From: JADGNZ01 sp963715895
Lineage (GTDB): Bacteria > Acidobacteriota > Thermoanaerobaculia > Gp7-AA8
DNA length: 64,000 nt
Assembly (NCBI GenBank): GCA_963715895.1
Contig: OY970284.1
Coordinates: forward strand, 682,001-746,000
Reading direction: 5' to 3'
Positions 21,422 through 30,277 of this stretch are shown in pieces. The notes under the pieces were generated by a model that saw only the letters and a program-made list of their open reading frames with translations, was not told the DNA's origin and did not search any database. The position numbers and the translations under genes are program-made. Position 1 is the stretch's first letter; every line of letters starts with the position of its first letter.

Positions 21422-22690
21422 GGATTCGCCGTACTTGTCTGACCGCAAGTCCTCCGCCGATCCGTACAGCCGAAAGCGTCGCAACTCAATTGCACGTTTC
21501 GCTGCCCTTCGGTTGATCTCCACAAAACACGCGTTACCGTCCGCATGCGCCGGCAAGCGCATATCAAAACAGCAGAGCATTCCTATCGTGGCTGTGTGCT
21601 CTCTCTTGTAAGAAATCGCTTGATCGAGCCCTTTGAGTATCGCCTTCTTACGGGCCGCGGCGGACACAGATGTCCGCCGGGCACTGAACGACCGTAATAC
21701 TTTCAGTTCCATCGCGGCGTGGTGCAACCAAGCATTGCTCTTCGTCGGGTCTCGTGAAACCACGAGCAAGTCGCAGCGACCTTCGGTGCCACGGACCTCG
21801 AATCGAACAGTACACTTTCGAAATGCGACCGTGATTGCCAACTTCAACCCACCTTGCAAGAATGCCTCTGCGTCGGTACGAGGAACATATTTCTTGCTTT
21901 CCTCCCACGGATTGAAACTCTTGCCTGCAGCGTCAGGTGTGATGACGTTCGACTCGTGAAAAGCCTGTAAGACCCGATCGAGCGCATCCAGCGTGAAGGC
22001 GGTCTCGCAGATTATAAATCGCTGCACATGGTCCGACTGGTCCAGGCCCGCAGGGTAGTATCGGATTTCGGCCTCTGTGGCGGATGGATCGAAGACAAAG
22101 GCGGGCAGGTCACCAACGCCGTTCCGCGAAACCTCGTCAAACATGCTGCCCGTGTCTGCTCCTGATAACGCGATGCTATAACCGCTGACAAAAGTAGGCC
22201 CTGAAATCCACAGACTGCCGGCCAACTGCCGCGACCCATTGTTCAGTATTGGCTCCCTCTTCGCCTGTAGCTCACGTGCGACATCGCGCGACCGATCAGA
22301 CAGCAAGAATATGGACACGCGCTTCGGATCCGTGATGCCTGCCGGGTTCTCAAGTCTCGCGATGATGCTCCGCGCGAGGCCGTCCACTGCGATGCTCGTC
22401 TCGCGGGTGTCGAGTTCAGGATCGACGCCATACGCCGCGACGGCGACGCTAGCGACATCCTCTCGTGTTACTCCGCCGAACGGGTTTGGATCGGCAAACG
22501 CAACGAACTGCTCTTTTGAGACTGAATCCGTCGGAAAGTCCGTCTTGACTTCGGCATGCGCGCCGTGCGCCGGATTTTCACGCCGGTCCTTTTTGCCGTG
22601 GCCCGCCGACGGTTGCGACGTTCGGGTGTGGCGCGCGCGGTCGGAAGACCGAGAGCTGGCGCGCGACCTAATCTTTCCGCTACGCCCCAT
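21413..22690 (-). CDS. PD-(D/E)XK nuclease-like effector of the SMC cassette
   Basis: 425 aa. I do not recognise a named family over its length. Residues near 310-340 read GTEGRCDLLVVS, then a spacer and HHAAMELKVLRSF, that is Asp, then Glu-x-Lys, in the layout of a PD-(D/E)XK nuclease core. The first 50 residues are highly basic (DNA binding or a linker). Its start overlaps the stop of the middle protein by 11 bases, and its stop overlaps that of the methyltransferase. Most likely the DNA-cleaving effector; the target site and activation mode are unknown. Confidence 0.6.
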   Translation of the reverse strand: MGRSGKIRSRASSRSSDRARHTRTSQPSAGHGKKDRRENPAHGAHAEVKTDFPTDSVSKEQFVAFADPNPFGGVTREDVASVAVAAYGVDPELDTRETSIAVDGLARSIIARLENPAGITDPKRVSIFLLSDRSRDVARELQAKREPILNNGSRQLAGSLWISGPTFVSGYSIALSGADTGSMFDEVSRNGVGDLPAFVFDPSATEAEIRYYPAGLDQSDHVQRFIICETAFTLDALDRVLQAFHESNVITPDAAGKSFNPWEESKKYVPRTDAEAFLQGGLKLAITVAFRKCTVRFEVRGTEGRCDLLVVSRDPTKSNAWLHHAAMELKVLRSFSARRTSVSAAARKKAILKGLDQAISYKREHTATIGMLCCFDMRLPAHADGNACFVEINRRAAKRAIELRRFRLYGSAEDLRSDKYGESSD

Positions 22691-23324
22691 CCGCTTTGCG
22701 CTCCAGTAGTCGCATATACAGTTGCAACATGTCTCCTCGCGTGGCCTGCAAACCTGCAGGGGCGAAATCGGCTATGAGAGACGCCGCGCGCGCTGAGTAG
22801 TTCGCCGTCTTCCACTCTGCAAAGTCCACGATGTCCCCCATGCCGGTGCGATGGTCAGACCATGTCGCATCGAACTGGACCACGCGTTCTACTGGCAGTC
22901 GCAGCCGGACTGTGGCGAACGCCAGCCTGCGAAGGAAATTCGCTACGGCACGTTCCGCTGCGAACTCACGAGCCCCGTCGAGTACCGCGGCGGCGCTGCC
23001 GTCGGCGAGTGCAAATCGAGCCCGTAGTTGCCACTGCTCGTCTTCATGAACATAGGAAACGTCGAAGACGTCCACCATGCCCAGACCCACGAGACGGTCG
23101 AGTTGACGTTGCAGATCAGGATAGAACGGACCAGTTGGTCTTTTGAGAACTTTTCCATCAGTACTGGCGACGGACCATATTGGCGCAAGGACGTTCGCCA
23201 GAAACGCAAGGGCGTGGAGCCGAATCAAGGGAATGGGCGTCAAGTCTGCGGCCTCGCATGCATCGAGGAGAAGGAGCAAGCGCAGGCGATCTCGGAAATG
23301 CTCATCAAAGCGGCCGTCAGACAT
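22680..23324 (-). CDS. ABC-3C/Lamassu-like middle component
   Basis: 214 aa. Residues 14-85 look like a winged helix: LIRLHALAFLANVLAPIWS, then RPTGPFYPDLQRQLDRLVGLG with a beta-wing after it. This resembles the small middle subunit encoded between the ATPase and the effector in ABC-three-component and Lamassu (LmuC/DdmB) systems. It starts inside the stop region of the SMC gene (ATGTCTGA at 23317-23324) and overlaps the nuclease gene, so all three are translationally coupled. Likely a bridge between ATPase and effector. Confidence 0.6.
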   Translation of the reverse strand: MSDGRFDEHFRDRLRLLLLLDACEAADLTPIPLIRLHALAFLANVLAPIWSVASTDGKVLKRPTGPFYPDLQRQLDRLVGLGMVDVFDVSYVHEDEQWQLRARFALADGSAAAVLDGAREFAAERAVANFLRRLAFATVRLRLPVERVVQFDATWSDHRTGMGDIVDFAEWKTANYSARAASLIADFAPAGLQATRGDMLQLYMRLLERKADGA

Positions 23325-25335
23325 TCGCCACCTGCTGCTTCTTGATGATCGCGTTCAGAAACTTTTCGTAGCGGCGTCGGTCGGCGCGCACGGCGGCGTT
23401 GGGCGCGGCATCCCGAATGAGGTCGACGATGCGACGCCGACGTTCCTTCTCGCTTCTTGCTTTGGAAAGGAACGCCATGAGCAGATGCGCGCTTGGAAGA
23501 TATGATGTGACGATCACTCGATTCTCGGGATGCGCAGCCGCGAATGCAGCGAGCTGCTGTCCCGCTCGTTCGGCGAAGAGAAAGTCTAGTGCGGCCTCGG
23601 GCGCATCCACGACGAGACTCGCTGGGCGTCCTTGAGATGCCACACTGATCAATGCCATTCGGAACGCTAGGTCGATGAACTCTGCTTGCGACTGCGATAC
23701 GGCATCTGGACCTGTGCGAATTGTCGCTCCGGCCACGGCGCCGCCGGTCATTGCGAGGCGGAAGGTGGGGAAGTCGAAACTCTCGCCCGCTTGTCCGATT
23801 CTCGCCTTGGTCGTTTGATAGACCAGAGATGCGTCCTCGCGGATGAATAGCTTCAGGTAACGCTGGAATGCTGTTGCTATTGCTTCTTGTAGCGCTTCGA
23901 CAGCGCCCACCGTCTCCTCGACAATCGTACGAAAGCGCTCTTCTGCAGTGGTGAGCTGCCGTCGTTCATCCGCGAGAAGGCGATTGAGCGTATCGATATC
24001 GTCGTTGGCCGTACCTATAGCAGCGCGCTCCGACGGGATGCGCTTCAGAACCGCGACGATCCGAAGGTCGAGTGCCAAACGATCCTGCTCAAGCTGGTCA
24101 TATTCCGCATCGGCGACGGCGAATCGGCGTTGAGCGTCAGCGATCCGTGCATCCGCAGCAGCTATTTGTTGGTCTGCGTACGCAAGTTCGGATTCGAGCC
24201 GGGAAATACGCTTTCGGTCGGCGTGCGATATTGGCACTACCCGCTCTGCGGTTTCATGTTCAGATCCGCATAGCGGGCAACGACCGGCGCGCACCCAATC
24301 GTTTATCGTTGATGCTGCGGGCGAAGGATTCGCGCCGCACACGAGACATTCCTTTTCGGCAAGGAGATGTCCCAATAGATATCGCGTGGTTTCGGACGAG
24401 GATGCCAAGCGTCGGCCAAGCGCGCGCATCTTGAGGCGCTCAAGTTGACGCGTGATCGATTCGCGCGTCTCCGCGCTCGTCACCCTGAGTAGTCGTGCCG
24501 CCTGTCGTTCTGCATCGGCCTCAACCCTCACGTTTGCAACGGCCTCTATTCGCTTCCGCATGCCATTTGCTTCGGCCGTCAGGACTCGGCGTTCCGCTTC
24601 GGCGTCGTGAATCTTGCGAACACGTTTGTCAGCATTGCCACGGTCTTTTTCGCGCCGGTAAATAAATGCGCTCATGTTTCGAACGGAACTATCCGATGAA
24701 ATGACTCCTTGCTGCGCTTCGGCGTATTCCGTCGCGCGCTCTTTCGGCAGCAGCAGCACGCGATAAATCTGCCGTTGCGCTGTCGGGTCCCAAACGAGTG
24801 CTCGACGATCCTCAAGCATGAACACGAGAAAGCGGAGCACGATCAGGACGTCGAAGAAACTTGCTACGCCAAAGAGTTCCGCGAGACGTGCCTGATACAC
24901 CGTTTCATCGCGACTCTTTGCATTGCCTCCCGCCACTCGCTTTCCATCCACGAGTAGCTCGACCAGGGAAAGGTCTGACAATCGACGTGTGATCGTGACA
25001 ACCGTGTTTTTGAAGCTAACGACAAGCGTCGCGGTGGACGTGCGTGCACTATCGGCAACCCGTCGCGCGTACATCTGCCGATCTGGACGATCCATCTCGA
25101 CGACGCGAGCGCGGACATGCCCGAGTTCGGCTTCCGATGTGGCTGCGGGTAGGTTGTAAGGACCACTGAGGCAATGCAAGGCAACGCTGATTAGTGTTGT
25201 CTTGCCGCTTCCGTTAACACCGACGACAGCATTCGGTCCCGCGAGAAAGTCGATCTCGAACGGTTGCTTCTCCGACTTGGGATACAAGCCGTATCGCTCG
25301 AAGGTCAGCGATTGCAGTACGGGGAACGTGATCAT
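23317..25335 (-). CDS. SMC/RecN-like ATPase with CxxC hook (defence)
   Basis: Start at 25335 gives 672 aa beginning MITFPVLQSLTFERYGLYP; 17 upstream codons are possible but not family-like. Walker A GVNGSGKTT near 39-47, a coiled-coil arm, two CxxC motifs (CLVC near 328, CPLC near 353) like a zinc hook, a returning coiled coil, the ABC signature SQSQAEFIDLAFRMAL near 545 and Walker B SLVVDAPEAALD near 578. This is the layout of LmuB/DdmC and other ABC-3C ATPases, which sense DNA ends or structures from plasmids or phages. First gene of the three-gene operon. Confidence 0.85.
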   Translation of the reverse strand: MITFPVLQSLTFERYGLYPKSEKQPFEIDFLAGPNAVVGVNGSGKTTLISVALHCLSGPYNLPAATSEAELGHVRARVVEMDRPDRQMYARRVADSARTSTATLVVSFKNTVVTITRRLSDLSLVELLVDGKRVAGGNAKSRDETVYQARLAELFGVASFFDVLIVLRFLVFMLEDRRALVWDPTAQRQIYRVLLLPKERATEYAEAQQGVISSDSSVRNMSAFIYRREKDRGNADKRVRKIHDAEAERRVLTAEANGMRKRIEAVANVRVEADAERQAARLLRVTSAETRESITRQLERLKMRALGRRLASSSETTRYLLGHLLAEKECLVCGANPSPAASTINDWVRAGRCPLCGSEHETAERVVPISHADRKRISRLESELAYADQQIAAADARIADAQRRFAVADAEYDQLEQDRLALDLRIVAVLKRIPSERAAIGTANDDIDTLNRLLADERRQLTTAEERFRTIVEETVGAVEALQEAIATAFQRYLKLFIREDASLVYQTTKARIGQAGESFDFPTFRLAMTGGAVAGATIRTGPDAVSQSQAEFIDLAFRMALISVASQGRPASLVVDAPEAALDFLFAERAGQQLAAFAAAHPENRVIVTSYLPSAHLLMAFLSKARSEKERRRRIVDLIRDAAPNAAVRADRRRYEKFLNAIIKKQQVANV

Positions 25336-25806
25336 CGCCACAGAACATCCGTTGAGATAGATCCAACACCCAGCGTCGTCACGCAAGGTTGCTGATGGGA
25401 TGTTGGATCGATTTGGGTACAGGGTAGCACTTGTTTGTCTCTTGGATGGAGTGACAGCCGGACGAATTTTCCTACCCTCGAAATGAATACCGAGAAACTC
25501 GCCGCCGACGAGGCGGCCTGGGGAATCGGCTGAAGAGACCTACGACTCGCACTCGTTCTCGTCCCAGACCTCCTCCTCAGTATCCACTTGATTCGATCGC
25601 GTCCCTGCGATTCATCATCGAAAACTGTCGCCAGAGGGGAGTTCGCGAGAGGCGTAGGCCGCGGTCGCGACCAGTGACGCTCGCCGTCACAGACAGAGTG
25701 TCTGTGCCATGCCACATCGTCGCAGTGATGAGTCACGCGAGTCCGCGGCACAGCGGAGCAGATGTTGGACGGACTGGGACGGACACTCTTGTCTGTGCCT
25801 CCGTCA
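25336..25806. other. Gene-poor region upstream of the SMC operon
   Basis: No convincing coding region. It must hold the SMC operon promoter, but none stands out. Perfect 8-bp inverted repeat CACAGACA (25688-25695)/TGTCTGTG (25699-25706); a related ACACTCTTGTCTGTGCC lies at about 25786-25802. The segment ends where similarity to the phosphatase gene begins. Confidence 0.5.
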
Positions 25807-26250
25807 CCTCTACCTCGCGCAATCACCGCGATCGAAACATCATCCTCCGGCGCCCGCCCACCCGTGAACAAGTTCCACTCGCCGACCAGGGTGGCGGCCG
25901 AGGAGGCGTTGTTCCAGCCGACGATGGCGTCGACGAAGGAGTCGCCGAATTCTCTTTCGTTGGCGTTGCGGGCCTCGGTCAGGCCGTCGGAGTGGAAGAG
26001 CAGGCGTTCGCCGGGGGGCGAGTGATCCCGGCAGTTCCTGGCACGTCACACCGGTCTTCACTCCGAGGAGGTAAGGATCGGTGCCGACGCGGTCGACGAC
26101 CTTGCCGGAGGCAATCTTCACGAGCTGCGGATGGCCGGCTACGGTGGAGGTGAAACCGCCATTCGCGGTCGAAAAGGCAGGAGAAGAACGACCTCGGGCC
26201 GCCGGTCCGGCAAAGGATGCGGTTGAGCGAGTCGATGATCGGCGGGGACG
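25807..26250 (-). pseudogene. Truncated, frameshifted copy of the PP2C phosphatase 3' end
   Basis: Closely matches the last about 450 bases of the intact phosphatase gene at 27557-28660, on the same strand. It lacks the 5' two thirds. An extra G in the GGGGGG run near 26017 shifts the frame within the PGSLAPGERLLFHSDG region, a 12-base in-frame deletion occurs near 25893, and further small deletions follow near 26170. Similarity stops near 26250. It forms a direct repeat about 1.76 kb from the intact copy, enclosing the 21-bp array and the 184-aa gene. Confidence 0.85.
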
Positions 26251-26458
26251 AAGGTAGGTTGGGAGCGCATCTGGAGAATCAACCTAACGGAACAGTTCTC
26301 GGGCGGGACTCCCGTCCGCTAGGTTGATTCTCCGGATCCCAAACTAACCTGTCTGTGCTGGTGCTTGCACAGCCCTCGCAGCCGTGCGACGTAGGGTACG
26401 TCCGGTTGTAGAGCGACGGCGCGAGGGCCGATATCATCCGCGGCGCCCGTCGCCAGTG
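26251..26458. repeat. Inverted-repeat mosaic next to the 21-bp array
   Basis: Perfect 14-bp inverted repeat GGAGAATCAACCTA (26273-26286) and its complement (26320-26333) around a 33-base loop, plus a perfect 8-bp pair GCCCTCGC (26372-26379)/GCGAGGGC (26421-26428). No gene. The 14-bp repeat could be a hairpin, an operator or a terminal-repeat scar. Confidence 0.7.
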
Positions 26459-26857
26459 ACATAGCCACAGTACTTGATGACGCTGTGCATGTAGATGGTA
26501 ACATAAGTCATGTATATATCAACATGGCTCATGTATTTTGTAACATTGCTCACGTTTCAACCAACACATATCATGTGTTTATAGACCTAGGTCATGTGTG
26601 TAGCACCGCGACTAATGTATGTGATAACATGATTCATGTAAGTGATCACGTGAGACATGTATGATAAAACATAGCTAATGTAAGTAAGAACATGGCTCAC
26701 GTGTGTATGAACATGATCAAGGTTTATATAGGCATGGCTCATGTGTAGATCGACATGATACGTGTGTGTAGTGACCTGGCAAATGTATATATAGACATAG
26801 CAAATGTATGTGATAACATAGATCGGGCACATGATGACATGACCAATGTATACTCGA
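26459..26857. repeat. 19-unit tandem array, exact 21-bp period, AT-rich palindromic core
   Basis: Nineteen degenerate units start at 26459, 26480, 26501 and so on every 21 bases to 26837 without a single register slip. The best-conserved part of each unit is ACATG-nnn-CATGT, a 13-bp dyad, followed by an about 8-bp AT-rich spacer. 21 bp is two helical turns, so all dyads face the same side of DNA. Composition is strikingly AT-rich against the GC-rich genome. Because 21 is a multiple of three, both strands show heptad-repeat reading frames; these are by-products. Looks like a protein-binding array; function unknown. Confidence 0.9.
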
Positions 26858-26998
26858 CTTCACGCGCCGCTCCGCTATACTTCCAAGCCTCATCGGGCTG
26901 GTTCGCCAATCCATCGAGACTGGAATCCGCGCTCGTGAGGCCACCGCGCAAGTGCTTGTCGATCCCTCTGGCCTGACTCGTAATCTGAGGAGAACGAT

Positions 26999-27553
26999 AT
27001 GAATACCAGTGAAGAAGCCCAAAACCCGGTTACCGCAGCGACCTTGACACCAGAGGCAATAGTCGCTCAGTTGCGCGCCACCCGGGCGCGGATCGGCGAA
27101 GTGACACCGCTGACCGCGGCGGAGCGCCAATCGGTTCGCAACCGCACACGCACGTCCGATCCTGTCCTGCAGGCGTCGATCAACGTCATCGGAGTGCTCG
27201 ACATCGTCGAGCAGGCGGTCGGCCAGCCGGCCGACGAGGTGCGCCAGTTGTACGATGACGCCAACCGTTGGACGGCGGTCGAGGGTGAGCTCCGGGCGAT
27301 GCTGAACGGCGTCTCCGGCGCGAACCTCATCCGCCGCCAGCGACTGGACTTCATCGCCGCGCAGGCTTACAACATCGGCACGCGGCTGGCGCGCGACCCG
27401 GCCTACGTCGTCCTCGTGCCACACCTGGAGGAGATCAAGCGGTTGAAGAGCTTCAAGCGCCGCAAGAAGGCGGCGCCGGTTCCCGAATCGCCACAGTCTC
27501 CGGAACCGGCGGCGCAGGAGGGTCCTGCGACGTCCGGGACTTCAGAGCCGTAA
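26999..27553 (+). CDS. Hypothetical protein (184 aa) beside the 21-bp array
   Basis: A good Shine-Dalgarno (GAGGAGA) precedes ATG. The protein is mainly alpha-helical in appearance, with no signal peptide or membrane segment. Residues about 18-135 are helical (PEAIVAQLRATRARIGEV; SINVIGVLDIVEQAVGQ), then a basic patch KRLKSFKRRKK and a Pro/Glu/Ser-rich disordered tail. I do not recognise the family. It lies 141 bases after the array and 3 bases from the convergent phosphatase stop, inside the segment bounded by the phosphatase duplication. Confidence 0.7.
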   Translation: MNTSEEAQNPVTAATLTPEAIVAQLRATRARIGEVTPLTAAERQSVRNRTRTSDPVLQASINVIGVLDIVEQAVGQPADEVRQLYDDANRWTAVEGELRAMLNGVSGANLIRRQRLDFIAAQAYNIGTRLARDPAYVVLVPHLEEIKRLKSFKRRKKAAPVPESPQSPEPAAQEGPATSGTSEP

Positions 27554-27556
27554 CCT

Positions 27557-28660
27557 CTATCGCCGCGCAATCACCGCGATCGACACATCATCCTCGGGCG
27601 CGCGCCCACCGGTGAAGAGATTCCATTCGCCGACGAGGGTTTCGACGAGGGTGGCGGCCGAGGCGGCGTTGTTCCAGCCGACGATGGCGTCGACGAAGGA
27701 GTCGCCGAACTCCCGTTCGTTGGCGTTGCGGGCCTCGGTCAGGCCGTCGGAGTGGAAGAGCAGGCGTTCGCCGGGGGCGAGTGATCCGGGGAGTTCCTGC
27801 CACGTCATGCCTGTCTTCACGCCGAGGGGATAGGAACCGGTGCCGATGCGGTCGACGACCTTGCCGGAGGCGATCTTCACGATCTGCGGATGGCCGGCTA
27901 CGGTGGCGGTGAAACTGCCGTCGCGGTCGAAGAGGACGTAGCAGCAGGAGAAGAACGATCGTGGACCGCCGGTCCGGCAGAGGATGCGGTTGAGCGAGCC
28001 GATGATCGGCGCGGGCGAGGGATCGACGTCGAGCTGTGTCCGCCACGCCGCGTGCGCAACCGCCATCACCAGGCCGGCAGCCATCCCATGACCGGAAGCG
28101 TCTCCGAACAGGACGGCCAGCCGGCCGTCCGGGAGAGGGACGAAGTCGTAGATGTCGCCGCCGACGGTGTTGGCGATGCGGTTGTAGGCGGCGATCTCGT
28201 ACGTGTCCGTCTGCGGAGGAGACTTCGGAATCAGGTCGGCCTGCAGGTCGCGGGCGAGCTCCAGCTCGTCGCGGAACTTGATCTTGTCGATCAGCTCCAT
28301 CGCCAGCAGGAGGACGATGATCATGAACGACGCGGTCATTTCGACGAGAGGCCACGCGCTGAAGTGGCGGTGATAGCTCATGGCGTCGAGCAGAGAGAGG
28401 AAGAACCAGATGAAGCCGACCAGGAAGAGAACGCGGCGATGCGGCGCCAGCCGTTTGGCCAGACCGAGGACGATGGCGCTGCGGGTGCGAACGAAACGGC
28501 GCAGACGCTTGGGGTCGTCGTCGATCTTCGACTGGTAGTCGGCGATCAGCATCTTCCGCGTCTCGGGCCACTCGAGCGCGTACAGATTCGTGACGTCCTT
28601 CGTCTTCAGCGACGAGAACGTATCTTTCCCCAGGTTGAACCAGTCGTGCAGCCCTGCCAC
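27557..28660 (-). CDS. Membrane-anchored PP2C/SpoIIE-type serine phosphatase (RsbU-like)
   Basis: Dephosphorylates a Ser/Thr-phosphorylated partner, usually an anti-anti-sigma factor. The frame is open far upstream only because the opposite strand encodes a GC-rich gene; GTG 28660 (VAGLHDWFNLGKD) is chosen, giving 367 aa. Two membrane helices near 90-145 (VLFLVGFIWFFLSLLDAM; ASFMIIVLLLAMELI), then the SpoIIE domain: DLIPKSPPQ, AYNRIANTVGGDIYDF, LFGDASGHGMAAGLVMA, and C-terminal FHSDGLTEARN and EDDVSIAVI metal ligands. Its 3' end is duplicated as a pseudogene at 25807. Confidence 0.85.
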   Translation of the reverse strand: MAGLHDWFNLGKDTFSSLKTKDVTNLYALEWPETRKMLIADYQSKIDDDPKRLRRFVRTRSAIVLGLAKRLAPHRRVLFLVGFIWFFLSLLDAMSYHRHFSAWPLVEMTASFMIIVLLLAMELIDKIKFRDELELARDLQADLIPKSPPQTDTYEIAAYNRIANTVGGDIYDFVPLPDGRLAVLFGDASGHGMAAGLVMAVAHAAWRTQLDVDPSPAPIIGSLNRILCRTGGPRSFFSCCYVLFDRDGSFTATVAGHPQIVKIASGKVVDRIGTGSYPLGVKTGMTWQELPGSLAPGERLLFHSDGLTEARNANEREFGDSFVDAIVGWNNAASAATLVETLVGEWNLFTGGRAPEDDVSIAVIARR

Positions 28661-28714
28661 TACCCGATTGTACGCAGAAGTAGCGGCGGGGTTCGGCGGC
28701 TGTAAACTGCGCCA

Positions 28715-30277
28715 ATGCTCCGATGGGTGCGGTGCCTCCTCCCAGCGCTCCTCGTGACGCTTCCTCTCTCCGCGGAGGAGCTTCCATTCCGCCACTTCAC
28801 TCCGAGCGATCAGGTCAATCCGCTCTCCTCGGCCAGCGTCCAGAAGGTGACGCAGGATCACCTCGGCTACATCTGGTTTGCCTACTACTCGTCCGGCCTG
28901 ACGCGCTACGACGGTCACGCCATGGAGGATTACGGAACGGAGGACGGGCTCCGCGATCTGACGGTCCGCGAGGTCGCCGAAGACGGCACCCATCACCTCT
29001 GGGTGGGCTCGGAATCGGGACTGGTCGTTTCCGAAAAACCGCTCGATGCCTACGAGCCGGGCAAGCGTGTGAAATTCGTGAGCGCCGTCGGAAGCGAACG
29101 GCTGTTGCAGATGCGCGTCCGGCGCAACTGCCTGGTCACCGGAATCGACGGCTGGATCTGGGCCGGCGTGCAGGACCAGCTCGTGCGCTATCGCTTTCGC
29201 GGCGCAACCCTCGAGCGCGGCGCGATCGATTCCGTACCGATGACCGTGGGCATCGCCAGCATGCTGATTCGCCGTGACGGGTCGGTGCTGGTCGGGCTCA
29301 ATAACGGATCGATGCTCCAGTTCGACCGCGAAGGGAAGTTCCGAGGACCGCTGCAAGGCCTGCCGCCGTGCGTGACCGGCGCGCTGACCGAAGCGCGCGA
29401 CGGCGCGCTCTGGGGCGGATGCACGAATGGCCTGGTCTGGCGGGGACAGGGCGAGCATTACGACGTCGTCAATCACGATCTCAGCGAGAGGATCGTCTCG
29501 ATTCTCGAGACGTCGCGCGGCGAGGTGTGGATCGCCAGCCTTGGCTCCGGTGCGGTGCGGATCGACGGCCGGAACTTCGCCGACCGCTTCATCGTGAACA
29601 GGACGAGCAATCTCCTCGGCGATTCGCTTTGGGCGCTCTACGAAGACCGCGAGGGGAACATCTGGTTCGCGCAGAACGGCGGCGTATCGAGGCTGCGCAG
29701 GGACTACCGCGCCTTCGAGGCGCTTACGGGCCACTCCCATTCCGGCGAGCAGCCGGCCCTTCCCGACCCGAGCGCGTTCTGCATCCTGGCGCGCGAGGCT
29801 GGTGCTCGCGGACCGTGGGCAAATCAGATGTTCATCGGCACCGGCGGCGGCCTGGCGATGTTCGCTCCCGACAGAGCCAGAACGCTCCTGCGCGTCAGCG
29901 AGGGATTGCTCAGCAACTCGGTCTATTCGCTCGCTCGCGACGCCGAGGGACGCATCTGGATCGGTACCGTCGGCGGGGTGAACTGTCTTTCGACGATTGC
30001 CGATGCACCGCCGATGATGCCGTGCGTCGACGCGAAAGAGCATCACGGTCGCGGGCGTAGCGGCCATCAACACTTCGTACCCGGCCGATACGACCTACCT
30101 CGTGCAGCCGTTCACGATCCAGGGGGCGGAAACCATCTGGTTTGCGGGCATTCACGGCCTCACCTGTCTCGCCCACGGACAATGGTTCGCCTTCGGAACG
30201 CGCGCCGGCCTCCCGCCGGCGGGAGCCAGCGCGGTAGCGGTCGACGACGACGGTTACGTGTGGGCCGGCACGCCTGA
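28715..30277 (+). CDS. Hybrid sensor kinase, N-terminal beta-propeller part (frameshifted from 30102 CDS)
   Basis: Begins with a signal peptide (MLRWVRCLLPALLVTLPLSA) and continues with two-component regulator propeller repeats (GYIWFAYYSSGLTRYDG; REGNIWFAQNGGVSRLR; GRIWIGTVGGVNCLS), the periplasmic sensor of AraC/HK hybrids. The true frame is lost near 30034-30040: after MPCVDAK the +1 frame continues with SITVAGVAAINTSYPADTTY and runs into the next entry. Residues after about 441 here are therefore spurious. Divergent from the phosphatase gene, 54 bases away. Confidence 0.8.
   Translation: MLRWVRCLLPALLVTLPLSAEELPFRHFTPSDQVNPLSSASVQKVTQDHLGYIWFAYYSSGLTRYDGHAMEDYGTEDGLRDLTVREVAEDGTHHLWVGSESGLVVSEKPLDAYEPGKRVKFVSAVGSERLLQMRVRRNCLVTGIDGWIWAGVQDQLVRYRFRGATLERGAIDSVPMTVGIASMLIRRDGSVLVGLNNGSMLQFDREGKFRGPLQGLPPCVTGALTEARDGALWGGCTNGLVWRGQGEHYDVVNHDLSERIVSILETSRGEVWIASLGSGAVRIDGRNFADRFIVNRTSNLLGDSLWALYEDREGNIWFAQNGGVSRLRRDYRAFEALTGHSHSGEQPALPDPSAFCILAREAGARGPWANQMFIGTGGGLAMFAPDRARTLLRVSEGLLSNSVYSLARDAEGRIWIGTVGGVNCLSTIADAPPMMPCVDAKEHHGRGRSGHQHFVPGRYDLPRAAVHDPGGGNHLVCGHSRPHLSRPRTMVRLRNARRPPAGGSQRGSGRRRRLRVGRHA

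Noticed and set aside
25674..26153. 159-codon plus-strand frame upstream of the SMC operon
   Set aside because: Overlaps the phosphatase pseudogene antisense and shows no protein-like sequence.
26587..26832. Heptad-repeat protein coded by the 21-bp array
   Set aside because: A 21-bp period keeps several frames open on both strands automatically; no Shine-Dalgarno site, no signal of codon constraint.
26459..26857. CRISPR array
   Set aside because: Period is only 21 bp, units are contiguous with no unique spacers, and no cas gene is present.
25807..27553. Insertion sequence or transposon
   Set aside because: Direct repeats and inverted repeats exist, but no transposase or integrase is encoded in the interval.
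28661..30073. N-terminal 470-codon extension of the phosphatase gene
   Set aside because: Lies antisense to the beta-propeller of the kinase gene; the phosphatase homology starts near 28660.
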